From NCBI RefSeq assembly GCF_001555965.1, contig NZ_LSHX01000042.1, forward strand, positions 1 through 64,000: DNA of 64,000 bases, in the 5' to 3' direction. The notes beneath the pieces were generated by a model. The model made no database searches and had not been told where the DNA came from. It saw only the letters and a list, made by a program, of their open reading frames with translations. How positions within the stretch are numbered: position 1 is the first letter of the stretch; every line of letters begins with the position of its first letter. The translations under genes and the position numbers were made by a program. This DNA is from Sphingomonas sp. CCH21-G11 (GTDB lineage: Bacteria > Pseudomonadota > Alphaproteobacteria > Sphingomonadales > Sphingomonadaceae). This document shows positions 63,342 through 64,000 of the stretch, piece by piece.

Positions 63342-64000
63342 TTAGGAATAACCGCCGCCCGCGTCGAGATGGTCCAGAAACCCTTTGGCCTGCGCGCGTA
63401 TCCCGGCTTGCGTCTTTTCGTCCATGCGGTCCCAGTTGCGATAGGGCATGGCAAGGCGCTGATTCTTCCCGAGGCGCGGGCGGTTGCGCGCCAGGAAGTC
63501 CCAGTAGAGCGCGTTGAACGGACACGCATCCGGGCCGGTGCGCTGCTTCACGTCATAGCGGCAATGACCGCAATAATCCGACATCCGGTCGATATAGGCC
63601 CCCGACGACGCATAGGGTTTGGACGCCAGCAACCCGCCGTCGCCGAACTGGCTCATGCCGAGCACATTGGGCGCCTCCACCCATTCATAGGCGTCGGCAT
63701 AGACTTCGAGATACCAGCGCTGCACCTCGACCGGATCGGCCCCGATCAGCATCGCGAAATTGCCGGTGACCATCAGCCGCTGGATGTGGTGGGCATAGGC
63801 ATGGTCGAGCGTCTGGCCGATCGCCTGGGCTAGGCAGTGCAGGTCGGTCTCGCCGGTCCAGTACCAGCCGGGCAGCGGGCGTCTGGCATCGAGGAAATTG
63901 CGCTGCGGATAGTCCGGCCCCTCACGCCAATAGATGCCGCGGACATATTCGCGCCAGCCGATGATCTGGCGGATGAAGCCTTCGGCCGCGTTGAGCGGCA
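63342..64000 (-). CDS. Photolyase-related protein (FeS-BCP type), 5' end outside window
   Basis: About 219 C-terminal residues of a cryptochrome/photolyase-related protein. The frame is open to the right edge with no stop. Conserved parts include AEGFIRQIIGWREYVRGIYW, HAYAHHIQRLMVTGNFAML, NVLGMSQFGDGG, the cysteine cluster DYCGHCRYD with DACPFNALYWDF, and RNRPRLGKNQRLAMPYRNW. The cysteines bind a 4Fe-4S cluster, as in the prokaryotic 6-4 photolyases (FeS-BCP group). It probably repairs UV-induced 6-4 photoproducts by blue light. Confidence 0.92.
   Translation of the reverse strand, partial: PLNAAEGFIRQIIGWREYVRGIYWREGPDYPQRNFLDARRPLPGWYWTGETDLHCLAQAIGQTLDHAYAHHIQRLMVTGNFAMLIGADPVEVQRWYLEVYADAYEWVEAPNVLGMSQFGDGGLLASKPYASSGAYIDRMSDYCGHCRYDVKQRTGPDACPFNALYWDFLARNRPRLGKNQRLAMPYRNWDRMDEKTQAGIRAQAKGFLDHLDAGGGYS

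Noticed and set aside
1-64000. tRNA, rRNA or other known structured RNA genes
   Set aside because: No cloverleaf with GTTC-type T-arm and CCA-end pattern, and no rRNA segment, was noticed on either strand. A tRNAscan or Infernal run would settle this.

Overview
The window looks like a chromosomal segment of an alphaproteobacterium of the Sphingomonas type (order Sphingomonadales). The pointers are very high GC throughout, a class I lysyl-tRNA synthetase, a COQ9-family protein, a CrtZ carotenoid hydroxylase, a large TonB-dependent receptor with a sugar-type operator, a RibBX-type riboflavin fusion with a degenerate second domain, and the rpmF-plsX-fabH-ihfA-merR gene order. This placement is inferred from gene content; no database search was possible. 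No tRNA, rRNA, CRISPR array, prophage or insertion sequence was seen.

Layout. 1-3.3 kb: a left-truncated exported protein and a TonB-dependent receptor behind a LacI-type palindrome. 3.3-6.8 kb: a four-gene lipid-transport operon (mlaE with fused STAS domain, mlaF, mlaD, auxiliary lipoprotein). 6.9-13 kb: a DUF445 protein, a 50-residue exported peptide, and an RND pump with its adaptor. 13-16.4 kb: a small stress membrane protein, a 799-residue secreted PKD/beta-propeller-like protein of unknown role, and 540 bases without a gene. 16.4-23 kb: ssb, feoB, feoA, an ACT-domain protein, COQ9, a DMT exporter, an Old Yellow Enzyme and a DUF454 protein. 23-28 kb: a riboflavin operon (ribD-ribE-ribBX-ribH plus a GNAT enzyme) downstream of a tonB gene and a small coiled-coil membrane protein. 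28-35 kb: gltX, prs, crtZ, sucC (without sucD), etfB and etfA. 35-37 kb: an AT-richer HNH nuclease of probable modification-dependent restriction type, then a nitrilase. 37-45 kb: an acetylpolyamine/histone-deacetylase-family enzyme, nhaA, a DUF389 protein, class I lysS, a predicted exported HExxH protein, an Excalibur protein and a TPM lipoprotein. 45-57 kb: a DinG-type helicase, a SixA-like phosphatase, merR, ihfA, fabH, plsX, rpmF, a MAPEG protein, a metallo-beta-lactamase-fold hydrolase, a pabB-pabC fusion, an aminotransferase, a 51-residue peptide and exported msrA. 57-64 kb: a polytopic membrane protein, a DUF482/GNAT protein, an MscS channel, metC, sseA, and a right-truncated FeS-type photolyase-related gene.

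Most of this is core housekeeping DNA. The less ordinary items are the HNH nuclease with its lone position and different base use; a family of five dispersed inverted repeats, one of which forms the C-terminal tail of a TPM protein; the probable CTG start of ribD locked to the preceding stop; the catalytically dead-looking GTP cyclohydrolase domain of RibBX; a small AT-rich membrane gene wedged without gaps between sucC and etfB; a run of three stem-loops after etfA; and several exported proteins without a recognisable family. I did not find a clearly new multi-gene system. The best single candidates for new biology are the HNH nuclease, the 799-residue secreted protein and the HExxH protein.
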